DNA of 64,000 bases from Corinectria fuckeliana (taxonomy: Eukaryota; Ascomycota; Sordariomycetes; Hypocreales; Nectriaceae), in the NCBI GenBank assembly GCA_019137255.1, contig WPDH01000228.1:62001-126000 (forward strand), written 5' to 3'. Every line of letters starts with the position of its first letter. The first letter of the stretch is position 1. Shown here piece by piece: positions 19,915-30,005 of this stretch. The notes under the pieces are model-generated. The model was not told the DNA's origin, did no database searches, and saw only the letters and a list, made by a program, of their open reading frames with translations. The translations under genes and the position numbers were made by a program.

Positions 19915-21660
19915 ATGGCGCTCCGGCTGTTGATATCGAGCCTGCTTGGCTTGGGCGCGCACCTCGCCAGCGCCAGTTCCGATAAAGACCAAGCACCAGT
20001 ATCCGACTGGGCTGTTGCGTGCCCTGACTACACCCACTACTCTACCTTTCCTCAGTAGGTCTCGTCTCTCCTACAATCTTCATCTCCAATGGTTACCAAC
20101 GGTCCGCCTTCCAGCCGTCCCTTCAGTTCCGGCTCTAGAGGGCTACCGTACCAACGACCTAATCCCCAGTGTCGAACATTCAAATCGGACGAGATCGAGC
20201 GAGTCATTGAAGAAATGACAGCGCGTATCCAGGATCCAGACCTTGCGCGGTTGTTCGAAAACACATTCCCCTCCACGACAGACACGACCGTCAAGTTCCA
20301 TACAAAGGGCAAAGAGGAGACAGGTTTCTTCAATCTAGCCGGATTCGGGTTCCGCGATGAAGGCGCATGGGAAGGGCCACAGTCATTTATCATCACCGGC
20401 GACATCATCGCCGAGTGGCTGCGAGACTCAACGAACCAGCTGCGGCCCTACCAGCCGCTGGCTAAGAAAGACCCGGCCATCCGTACTCTGCTTCTCGGCG
20501 CCATCAACACTCAGGCTGAGTACGTGATCACGTCTCCGTACTGCAATGCATTCCAACCGCCCCCGATCAGCGACCTTCCCGTCTCGAATAACGGCCAGGA
20601 CGACAATGTTCACCCAGCTTACGAACCGCGCGCTGTCTTTGAGTGCAAGTACGAGCTTGATTCCCTAGGCCATTTTCTGGCACTAGCCAACGACTACTAC
20701 GAAAACTCTCAATCCACCGAATTCCTCAACAAGAGATGGTACCTTGCCATCGATACCCTACTCCAGGTCCTCGAGCAACAGTCCAAGCCAACGTTCGATC
20801 CGGAAACGGGTCGATATCAGCGCAACGAGTACACCTTCCAGCGAAACACCAACATCGGCACCGAGACGCTGAACCTCCAAGGCGTGGGTAACCCTTTGAA
20901 CTTTGGAACAGGGCTGGTCCGTTCGGCGTTCCGGCCCAGCGACGATGCGACGATCCTGGGCTTCCTCATCCCTGCCAACGCCATGATGTCTGTGGAGCTG
21001 CGGCGGGCGGCGACTATGCTCAAGGCGGCAGGCAAGGCATCGCTCGCAAATACGCTGGAGCAGTGGAGCAAGACGTTGAAAGACGGTATATTGGAGCACG
21101 GAGTCGTCAAACACAAAAAGTATGGCGACGTTTTTGCGTACGAGGTGGATGGCTACGGATCGTCAATATTGATGGACGATGCCAACTACCCTTCTCTACT
21201 AGCGCTGCCCCTCATGGGGTTCTGCGAGGCGAGCGACCCAGTGTATCAGAACACGAGGAAGATGCTGCTGGAGAAGTCAGGCAACCCCTATTACCTGACA
21301 GGAAGGGACTTTCATGGCATTGGAGGTACGTTTGTAAGGGAGAGTTCAGCGCAAGGCACATGACAGCTAACATTGGTTGCAGGACCTCACATTGGCCTGA
21401 AGAACGCCTGGCCAATGAGTCTATTGATCCAGGCCCAGACATCTGATGATGACGCCGAGATCAAGGAGTGCCTGGACTTTGTGCTCGACTCGGCGAGGCT
21501 GGGTCTGATTCACGAGAGCATCGACGTACAGCACATCTCACAGTACACGAGGAGTTGGTTTGCATGGGCCAATGGTGTGTTTGCGGTGACGATGTTGGAC
21601 TTGGCTAAGAGGAAGCCATATTTGATCTTTGGAGAGGGAGCCGAACCGTACGAGGTGTGA
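19915..21660 (+). CDS. GH125 exo-alpha-1,6-mannosidase-like protein, secreted
   Basis: Family GH125 (formerly DUF1237) enzymes remove alpha-1,6-linked mannose. Three exons: 19915-20054, 20115-21325 and 21383-21660, with introns of 60 and 57 nt; 542 aa. The N-terminus MALRLLISSLLGLGAHLASA is a signal peptide, indicating the secretory route or cell wall. Typical segments: LPYQRPNPQCRTF, DPDLARLFENTFP, FIITGDIIAEWLRDSTNQLRPY with likely acidic catalytic residues, ALPLMGFCEASDP, YLTGRDFHGIGGPHIG and the C-terminal HESIDV. The first intron is supported mainly by frame and family match; its branch site is weak. Confidence 0.9.
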
Positions 21661-22496
21661 TGAAGTTGGTGTTGTTGGTTGTACAACGAGGCATGACATG
21701 GCACGACACGAGGGCGGCACTGGGTACACTGAGAACTGACAAAATCAGAGAGGTTCTGAATAGGCTTTCGTTTTCACGGTCGATGTCTGAGTTATCTTGG
21801 TCAGACTGAAGCTGAAGCCCACGAGGGAGTTTTGAGTATGCCACCCTAGACACGAATGCAACGGGACATGCTGTATAACACAGAACAGCGAGCGGCATGA
21901 CTTTAGTCTCGGAAGGATTTCTGGGCTGTCCATCTATGAAATTGAAACTGGAACTGAAAATGAATTGAAAGTGAGGTGGGAGACATTTTGTCCAGTTCCG
22001 CCGGCGGCCAGAACCTTTGAGGTTGGAGATGCGGAGAGACAACTGAGATCCACAGTTATCCGCGGTTAGCCATGCCTCCTGTCGCCACATGGGCATTTCA
22101 ATCGCAATGCGACCATTGGGAAATGGTTGTGACGGACCGGAAGCCAAGATGTGGCTTCGTCCCCCAATACGAAATTGGCCGGCGGCGGCTTCAACCGCGC
22201 AAACAATGCTTGGAGGCTTCCTCCACCAGGTCCGACATCGCTGCGCTTCTGGTAGCTTGTCGCAACTTGCGCCGGCTTCTCGCGCTCCGCCTTTTCAGGT
22301 TTCTCAAGGAGGAGCAAGAAGAGCAATTGGGTCTTTTGTTAAGCTTCGTGAGCCTCTACGCGCAACTAAGACGTACTACTTGACTGTCTCCAACACCAGA
22401 CCTCCGCCGCCATTGCCGTCACCATCATCATCGTGCTCGTCGTCATTTTCAACCTCGTCACCACCGTCACCAACATCTCCCTCCGCTGCCGTCGCC
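21661..22496. other. Intergenic: upstream region of the aminotransferase
   Basis: A frame continuous with the aminotransferase is open from 22089, with an ATG at 22206 (see findings). Otherwise there is no recognisable gene. Confidence 0.4.
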
Positions 22497-23976
22497 ATGC
22501 CAGACGCTCGCAAACCTGCCATCAACCTCATCCGCGGCTGGCCCGCCCCGGACCTCCTGCCGGCCGAGCTCCTCTCCGCCGCCTCGCAGCGCATCCTCGC
22601 CGACCCGGCCGTCTACGTCTCGGCGCTGCAATACGGCCCGGACCCGGGCTACCAGCCGCTGCGCGAGTCTCTGGCCAGCTGGCTCGCCGCTCACTACGGC
22701 ATCGCCCCGGACTCGGATCGAATCTGCATCTCCGGCGGCGCCAGCCAGAATGTCGCCTGCATTCTCCAGAGCTTCACTGACCCCGCCGTCACTAAGGCTG
22801 TCTGGATGGTTGCGCCTACGTACCACCTCGCCTGTGGCATCTTCGACGATGCCGGCTTTGCGGGGCGGCTGAGGGCGTTTCCGGAGGACGAGGAGGGCGT
22901 GGACCTGGAGGTTCTAGAAGAGAAGATTCGCAAGCTTGAGGAGGAAGAGAAGAACAAGCCCCAGGTTCAGGTGAGAAGAAAAAGAAGAAGAAGAAGAAGA
23001 AGAAAAGAAGAAGTAGGAGAAGAAGCCTGCCCCCAAACTGACACCTGAGGAACAGCCCTTCAAGGACCCTGGCGAACATCGCAAGTTCTACCGCCACATC
23101 ATCTACGTCGTGCCCACTTGCTCCAACCCCTCCGGCAAGACCATGTCCGTCCGCCGCCGCGAGGGCCTCGTCCGCCTGGCCCGCAAGCACGACGCCCTGG
23201 TCATCTGCGACGACGTCTACGACCTCCTCCAATGGCCCCTGGATAAGGCCTCGTCCCCGCTGAGCTCCAACGAATCCCCCGAGATGACCCTCCCGCGCCT
23301 CTGCGACATCGACCTCGCCATGGCCCGCGACTCCAACGACCCCAAGGGTTTCGGCTATGCCGTTAGCAACGGCTCCTTCAGCAAGATGGCCGGCCCTGGC
23401 GTCCGCACCGGATGGCTCGAGGGCTCGCCTGCCTTTGCCTTCGGCCTCGCCCAGACGGCGTCATCCAAGTCTGGCGGCGCGCCTAGCCAGTTCTGCGCCG
23501 CCATCATGGCCGACATCGTCCAGTCGGGTGCCCTGCAGGATTATCTCGCCACCACGGTGCGCCCCGGCTTGCAGCGCCGCCACCGACTGCTGGTGGATGC
23601 CATTCACGAGCAGCTCTCACCGCAGGGCGTCACCATCCGCGAGGCCGGTCTCGTCGACGGCGGCGCTTACGGAGGCTACTTTGTCTGGGTGAAGCTTCCC
23701 CAGGGGTTGTCGGCGAAGCTGGTTGCCGACGTTGCTCTAGCAGACGAGAACTTGATTGTGGGCAATGGCAACATGTTCCAGGTGCACGGGGATGAGAAGA
23801 CGGTCGACCTTGACGGCGCTATCCGGCTTACCTTTGCCTATGTTCCCGAGGCCGATTTGGTGGAGGGTGTGCGCAGGCTGGGTGCCGTGATGCAGCGAGT
23901 CAAGGCCGATCCGGCCAAGTACGAGAAGCTAGCCAACACAGTGTCGGATGCGGCTATGATAGACTCCAGCAAATGA
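22497..23976 (+). CDS. Class I/II PLP-dependent aminotransferase (YER152C-like)
   Basis: Fold-type I PLP enzyme transferring amino groups between amino and keto acids; 2-aminoadipate-aminotransferase-like fungal relatives exist. Two exons: 22497-22970 and 23026-23976; 474 aa. Motifs: LQYGPDPGYQPLRESLASWL, ISGGASQN, the YVVPTCSNPSGKTMS proline-Asn region, DDVYDLLQW with the Asp pairing to PLP nitrogen, GSFSKMAGPGVRTGWLEG with the Schiff-base Lys, and the C-terminal IRLTFAYV Arg that binds the carboxylate. The 55-nt intron is almost entirely purine, a GAA/AAG microsatellite, with no visible branch point; the frame shift across it requires either this intron or a disruption. Start at 22497 (GCCATGC); a longer in-frame N-terminus is possible. 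Confidence 0.85.
22971..23025 (+). repeat. AAG/GAA microsatellite forming the whole predicted intron
   Basis: A purine-only tract, apart from two T residues, beginning GTGAGAAG and ending GAGAAGAAG. It has splice-like ends but no pyrimidine tract or CTAAC-like branch site. Confidence 0.7.
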
Positions 23977-24039
23977 AAGATGGGGTCTTAATCAGGTACT
24001 ATCGTTTTATTTACACAGAACGCTGTCCATGTTTGGCAC

Positions 24040-25676
24040 TCACTTCTTGGAGAAGAAGGACATGATGTTTCCTTGCCCCTTGGCGGCAGCTGCCTTCTTC
24101 GCCTTTCCTGCGGATGACGTGGGCGTTGATGACGATGATTGTGTCTGCGTCAGCGTCTGCGTCAGCGTCAGAGCCTGCTTCTTCGCGGGAGGCGGAGCTT
24201 CGTCCTCTGAGAAGGATTCCCAACCGGGCTCTTGGATCGTGACTAGGACATTGAGGGTTAGCAAACATCGAGATTTCAGTCTAGGACGAGAAGGGATTAT
24301 GCTCGACGACTTACCCATGTACCCTTGATCGTCCAGGATGCGCTTCTTCTTCATCACCCGCCGCTTTCCCCTTCGCCGCCCGTCTCCAGTACTCGATACT
24401 ATCCCGGCCGGTTCCTTGTCCTCCTTTTTTGCCTCAGGCTCGGGTACGGATTCGGGTGCCTCTTCCATCTCTTCGTCAGCAGGTTCCTCGTCCTTTTCAG
24501 ACGCCTCGCCATCATCTTCATCTTCCTCTTCCTCGTCATCGTCCATCATGCGCCTCAAGGCTTCCTCGCGGTCCTTCCTGGCCTTTTTCACAGCCTCGGG
24601 GTCGGACGTCGACTTCTTGGCAGGAATATCAGAGTCATCGGCCTCGCCATCGTCAGAGAGGGTCATTTCTGTATCCTCCTCCTTATTAAGGACGGGCTTG
24701 GGCCTAGGCGGGAGTGCGGCGGCTCTAGCGAAGGATTGCATGATGCCCCCCGAGCTGCCCTTCTTCAGAGCCGGCGGCTTCTTCCCAGTACTTGAAGATG
24801 GTGTTGAGTCTTTCGAGGCTGGTTCCAGATTTTCTTGCTTGACTGGCTTGGTCTCCGTACTTGGTGTCTTCGGTGCGAAAGGATTTTGCTTGACTTTCGC
24901 AGCAGGTGCAGGCTTGGGGGTAGGCTTGAGAGCCGTGGATTCCTGCTTGACGGGGTTGGTAGGTTCTGGGGCGGTGACTTGGTGCCCCTTTCGGTCTCTG
25001 CGGCGTGCTTGCGGGTTAGGGATTGTTCCATGCTTCTTCGCCGCGGCGGATGGGTCCTCGACCTGAGAGTACTCGGATAGTTGCGTTGCGACATCAGATA
25101 GTAGGGACAGGTCCCTTTGAGGACGAGGTGCCAGGCTGTAAACATGAATAGCAGAGACTTGATTGTATCCCGCTAGGACGTCTGACCCCCCCGTTAGCAT
25201 TGCATTGTGCAAGGTCCAAATGGCGATTGTTCAGCCTACCGTTCAGCTCTTCCTCCCTGGCGAGGGACAGAGTCGTAGTAGCAACCTCCTCAGAGAGGGA
25301 TTCGTGTTCAGGCATAGAGCTGCTCATCTCTACGTCACCATCGGCTGGTGCATTGTCCGAGCCTTTGGTGCCATAGACAAGATAGGTGGCGTGCACAGAG
25401 TCAGCGCGCAGGGCATTCTGGTACTTGTGAAAGTCATATAGCATCCTGAAGACAGCGGATGTCAGCAACGGACTAGTGGGCAGTTTTGTAAGGGCATTTA
25501 ATGAGTAAGCTCACTCCTTTGCAGTGTTGACGTGGACATCCAACGCTCTGCTGAGGAGCCGATATGTGATCTGCAATTGCATGAGTCCAGGGGGTTCTTG
25601 CACCGATTGTCGGGATACTCACCGGTCGCTCTTCGCTGAGCAGTCGATCTGAGAGAAATTTCTTGTGTTCATTCAT
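24040..25676 (-). CDS. POL32: DNA polymerase delta subunit 3 (Pol32/Cdc27/POLD3)
   Basis: Accessory subunit of DNA polymerase delta that links it to PCNA and supports translesion synthesis and break-induced replication. Five exons: 25676-25623, 25570-25515, 25445-25240, 25181-24315 and 24242-24040, with introns of 51, 69, 58 and 72 nt; 461 aa. The N-terminal winged-helix region reads ITYRLLSRALDVHVNTAKEMLYDFHKYQN. The middle is disordered, rich in K/P and then in acidic runs (DDDEEEEDEDD). The C-terminus ends in a PCNA-binding PIP box, QGNIMSFF, followed by SKK. It diverges from RAD18 over 488 bp with an MluI cell-cycle box. Confidence 0.92.
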
Positions 25677-26164
25677 GGTCAGGTCAAGCTAAGTCGATTT
25701 GAATCTTTGCGAATTTCAGCGTTAAATTCAAGCCCGGAATAAAGAAAGTAAGTAGTTTGGCGGAGAATCGCGAGTCGGGACTCGAGAAATCGTCGTTTCG
25801 CTGTGAGGGCTGAGAGCAACGCGTAGAGTGGTCGCGGTCTCACGTGGTATGCTGTAAAAGGGGGAGGAGGAATGTCATGCCTACAGACACATGGACAGGC
25901 GCGTTATGCCTTGGGCCCCCCAGGCTCGTATTTTAAAGTGCTGGTTAGTGCTGTAACGAGGCTTACAAAAGCTGACCCGTTCCATCTACGGATCGCGTCC
26001 AAGCCGCTTTTGACTCTGAATCAATCAGATTCCTCGGGCCTTTGCCAACATCGCTCGACAACTCTCCGCTACTCACCAACGCTTGGGACATTCGCCTTTC
26101 ATCTCTTAGCATTAATGACCTATTCAAATACACCTCTCAATCCTCAATTCCCTGGTTCTCCCCG
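25677..26164. promoter_or_regulatory. Divergent POL32/RAD18 promoter
   Basis: 488 bp between the start codons. It contains ACGCGT at 25819-25824 and a GGCGCGTT variant near 25898. No separate gene is seen; RAD18 has a short in-frame extension back to 26042, probably 5' UTR. Confidence 0.65.
25819..25824. promoter_or_regulatory. MluI cell-cycle box (ACGCGT)
   Basis: Exact MCB consensus, recognised by MBF-type factors at G1/S in fungi, placed between two PCNA-pathway genes. A single hexamer can occur by chance; relevance is inferred. Confidence 0.5.
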
Positions 26165-27749
26165 ATGTCCGACACCGATGTCCCCGACTCGACCGACTGG
26201 CTCTCGACGCCACTTTCCGCCCTCGCCGCTGTTGAGAGTGCACTACGCTGCCAGGTCTGCAAGGACTTCTACAAGACGCCCGTCATAACATCGTGCTCTC
26301 ATACATTTTGCTCGCTATGCATCCGCCGGGCGCTAGGCAACGACGGAAAGTGCCCGCTCTGTCGCGCATCCGACCAAGAACTAAGGCTCCGGAGTAACTG
26401 GTCGATGGAGGAGACGGTCGAGGCGTTTGTCAAGGCGAGGACTGCGACTCTGGCGCTAGCAAATTCTCCGGCAAAGAGGAAAGCCAAGGACGATCCCAAC
26501 GAGGCAAGTGATGCCCCCGAGGGCAAGCGCTTAAGGACGTCAGCGCGGTTGAGGAAAACTCGGACAGAGGCATCTGCTGCGGATTCGATGCCGTTCGAAG
26601 ACGATGAAGTCGTTCAGGTATCAGACGATGACGAATACATGCCCGAGCCTGGTAGGGAGATTGTCGTTGTTGCGGATAGATTCCTTGCTAACCTGCCCTC
26701 CAGAGGATGGGCTGGTCCCCTGTCCCGTTTGTCAGACCCGGATGAAAGACTGGCAAGTATTCAGACACCTCGAAGCTTGCCCAGGCCCGACACCAACACC
26801 GAAACAGCGAAGAGCTGGCGAAAACAGTTCCAGCGGCTTAGGCCTCGGCCAACTACATCGACAACCGACCAAACCCGTCGAACGACTCCCGGCGCTGAAC
26901 TACTCGATGCTCAAGGAACAGGCCCTGCGCAGGAAGATGGCAGACCTGGGCATCTCCAGCCAGGGCCCGCGCGTGCTGCTGGAACGCCGCCATAAGGAGT
27001 GGATCACGCTGTGGAACGCCAACTGCGACGCTGCGCGGCCCAAGAAGCGCGGCGAGCTGCTCCAGGACCTCGATATTTGGGAGCGCACGCAGGGCGGTCG
27101 CGCGCCGGTAACGGGCCGAGCAGTACAGAGCGCAGCGGTGATCAAGGACAAGGACTTTGATGGGGCGGCGTGGGCGTCAAAGCACGACTCGTCGTTCAAG
27201 GACTTGATTGCGAGCGCGAGGAAGAGCAGACTAGATGCCAAAAGGAAGGCGGAAGAAGCCAAGGAAGAAGCGAGTGCGGAGCATCCACCGGCGGTCCCGG
27301 TGCCAGCACAATCGCATTCAGACGTGTTATGGACGAGCCACGTCGAGATTCCACATGTGCCGGCGACAGCACAACCAAATCAGCCCAATCAGGTCTGGAA
27401 ACCACCAGCCCCTCCGCCGCAAGTCTCGGATAGCCCATCGTATCCTCAAGCTATTCCGGCCCATTGCCATCCGCATCATCCCATGGGACAGCCCTCGACC
27501 CAGGCACCGTGGCCCACCACCATACCGACATCATGCCCACCACCACATTGCGCTCCAGAGAGCTACGCCTACCGAGCGAATTCGAACGCCCACTTGCCGC
27601 CCAGCTTGCAGCCGGCCTCGTTATGGTATAACGGTGTCCCTCATGCAAATTCATCTCCACCTCCGAACGCACCAGGACCGGGGAAATTCACACATACTGG
27701 TTCAGGGGCTCATGCAGGGCCGCCGGAGCGACCGAACGGGTTGCCATGA
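26165..27749 (+). CDS. RAD18: E3 ubiquitin ligase Rad18 (postreplication repair)
   Basis: With Rad6, monoubiquitinates PCNA at stalled forks, opening DNA-damage tolerance. Two exons: 26165-26651 and 26704-27749, with a 52-nt intron (GTAGGG...CTCCAG, CTAAC branch site); 510 aa. Domains in order: RING (about 29-67, CQVCKDF...CSHTFCSLCIRR...CPLC), basic nuclear-type stretch, UBZ4 zinc finger CPVCQTRMKDWQVFRHLEAC (about 168-188), and SAP domain LNYSMLKEQALRRKMADLGISSQG. A tail of about 120 residues is rich in Pro, His and Ser and looks disordered. Confidence 0.96.
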
Positions 27750-27921
27750 TAGTATGAACTGGGGCCGCATCTTAGGCGGGCTAGTAAAGAAGCGATTGTT
27801 TAATGAGATACCAAGTCGAGGTGATTATATATAGATGTACATTCTAATGACCCGCCATTGTACAAGGCCGCTAAACGCCAACATACATCCCAATTCGTAA
27901 CGAACAAGCAACCATGCGTTA

Positions 27922-29417
27922 TCATGCCGCTGGTAAAAGTTGTGCTTGCTTCTCTACCGGCGTATCCTCCTCGTTCTCGATCGACAAGTTTGCAATGCCC
28001 GTTTGCGATGTCGGCGTCGTCTCCTTTTCTCGGACCGGTTGCTCGCTAGGCACCTGGGGCAGCTCGTCGAGCTTCCTCAGCAATTCTGCCGCCTCCCTGG
28101 CCTCCTGCTCCTTTTGGGTCTTTTCATCGACGGCCTGCTTCTGGCGCAGGATCTCCGCCTCCTTCTCGCGCTCTTGAGCCTCCATAGCCTCGAGCTCGTC
28201 GTCGACTTCGGCCTCGTCCACAGTGGAGCTGGTTGTCTCGGTCAAGATCGCGCCGACCTCGTCTGCTGCGCTCATCTGCTCGCGCACACGATCCATCACG
28301 GCGTCGACGCGGTCCGCGCCGCCGACTTGGGCGTTGAGGCTCTTGAGCACGCCACCAGATGCTTCCATGACCTTGACAAGCTGGACGTTGTCGGCGGCCT
28401 GCTCGATCTTGGCAGCGACTTCCTCGAGCTGGTTGAGGGTGGCATAGCGGGTCGCGAGCGATGCCTCTGCCGTCTTCTTGGACTTGAGGGCGGCCAGGGC
28501 GGCGATGCGGTTCTTGCGGGCGACGGCGTCCTTCGCGGTCCGGGCCAGCTCGACGATGCGCGTGTTTAGGAGAGCGGTTTGATGGTTGAGGCTCTCGGTC
28601 AGTTCCTTGAGGGAAGCTATAGCTGTGTCCTCCTCCGTGATACCTACTTGATGTTCGGGGCCTTGAATCCGGATCGTCTGCCCATCGTACTCGATGATGC
28701 CCTTGTCTCTAGAAAGAAACCGTAGCAGTACGTCGATATCTTTGTCTGATAGGCGTTGGCCATCGACGAGAGTGGCTGAGAAGGCTTTTTGGAACTGCGA
28801 CTTGGTGAATATGCGATTGAAGCGAGAGCTCTTGTCGGCCATCAGATGGCCGAGCTCCTTGGCCGCGGCCTCGAGATTCCTAACCACTACGAACTGGCCA
28901 ACTGGCAGCTTATCATCGCCCCTTGATGGATCCAGGACACCCAGTTGACGCAGGGTCCAGCCCATGAAGGCCCACGGCAGGCCTTCCCAACTCCGGGTAT
29001 AGATACTCTGCTGCGACTTGTTGAAGTCCTGCAAGGGGATGAGTTCTCGCTCCGCCGCGGCTTCGCGCACCACAGTGCCGAGAGCGAGTGGCTGGCCGAA
29101 GTCCTTGCTCTCTAGCGACCGGAGGAGCGAATCGTCGAGCGAAAGGGCGAAGAGGTCCGGACTAGACCCGCGGTGGGAGACGAGACCGCGGGCGGCGAGG
29201 TGGGAGAGGGCGTGACGCCAGGCGGAGACGTTGGCGGCATAGCCATCGGGGTTGAGGGTTCGCTGCGGACGGAAGTCGGAGTAGAGCGCCGGCAATCGCG
29301 ACCTGGATGGTGTGTAAGCGGAACTGGCTTGCGGCCGTGGTTGGTAGCGCGATGAAGCTGTGCGTACCTGCGAAAGCTGGGGTCGTTGTTGACGAGGTAG
29401 TCGGCGAGCTCACCCAT
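27922..29417 (-). CDS. CHM7: ESCRT-III family protein Chm7 (CHMP7)
   Basis: Snf7-domain protein; CHMP7/Chm7 works at the nuclear envelope in sealing and nuclear-pore quality control. Two exons: 29417-29368 and 29302-27922, with a 65-nt intron (GTACGC...CATCCAG); 476 aa. The N-terminal half has winged-helix-like repeats (LPALYSDFRPQRTLNPDGYAANVSAW region and the SQFQKAFS...LLRFLSRDKGIIEYDG module). The Snf7 core begins near 230 with a helix of NHQTALLNTRIVELARTAKDAV and ALKSKKTAEASL, then acidic helices (TSSTVDEAEVDDELEAMEA) and a charged coiled coil to the end. Length and order separate it from short ESCRT-III subunits. Confidence 0.9.
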
Positions 29418-30005
29418 GATGCAGGAAGCAAGACTTGCCGCAGCGCAGGGTCGCGCGGTGCGGGTTTGAAGAGAGAAGATGACCCTTGTACGAGGCGAAA
29501 TGCAACAAATGAAGTCAAACTCGCGGGCCGTACAGAAGTCGAGATGCTGACTGTGCCAGTGTGAAGGGGAAATGCCCAAGCAGGATCGTGAAAGATCCCG
29601 GAGATAACCGGTGAATGCAAGTTGGTAGGTGAACAAACTATGGTGGGGTGCTGGAGGTCGTTAGGGCGCCTTATCAGCGCGTCATCCCCTAGGTTATCAG
29701 TGGAGCAATCGATCTCTGGGGCGCGGGCCCCGTTGAATAAAGCCTCCACTCCAATGCATAATATCTACAGGGATCCGTACATCAAATAGCTTCAACTGGC
29801 ACATCAGTGACTTGACGACATGATGTAAATGCGGACAGCCGCTAAGAATCATAACATGCTCTGCAAGACACATACGCTTTTTTGGAATACCCGAAACCGT
29901 CCATTTACAGTGCTGTCTCCGTCTCTATGGCTCTTCCCTACCAAAACAACGTTGTCATGATGCTGTCGTTAACTTGGAACCGTCCAACCTGGCATCCAGC
30001 TGTCA
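29418..30005. other. Intergenic: CHM7 promoter and TRS85 3' region
   Basis: No credible gene; frames here are antisense or lack any recognisable domain. Confidence 0.5.
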
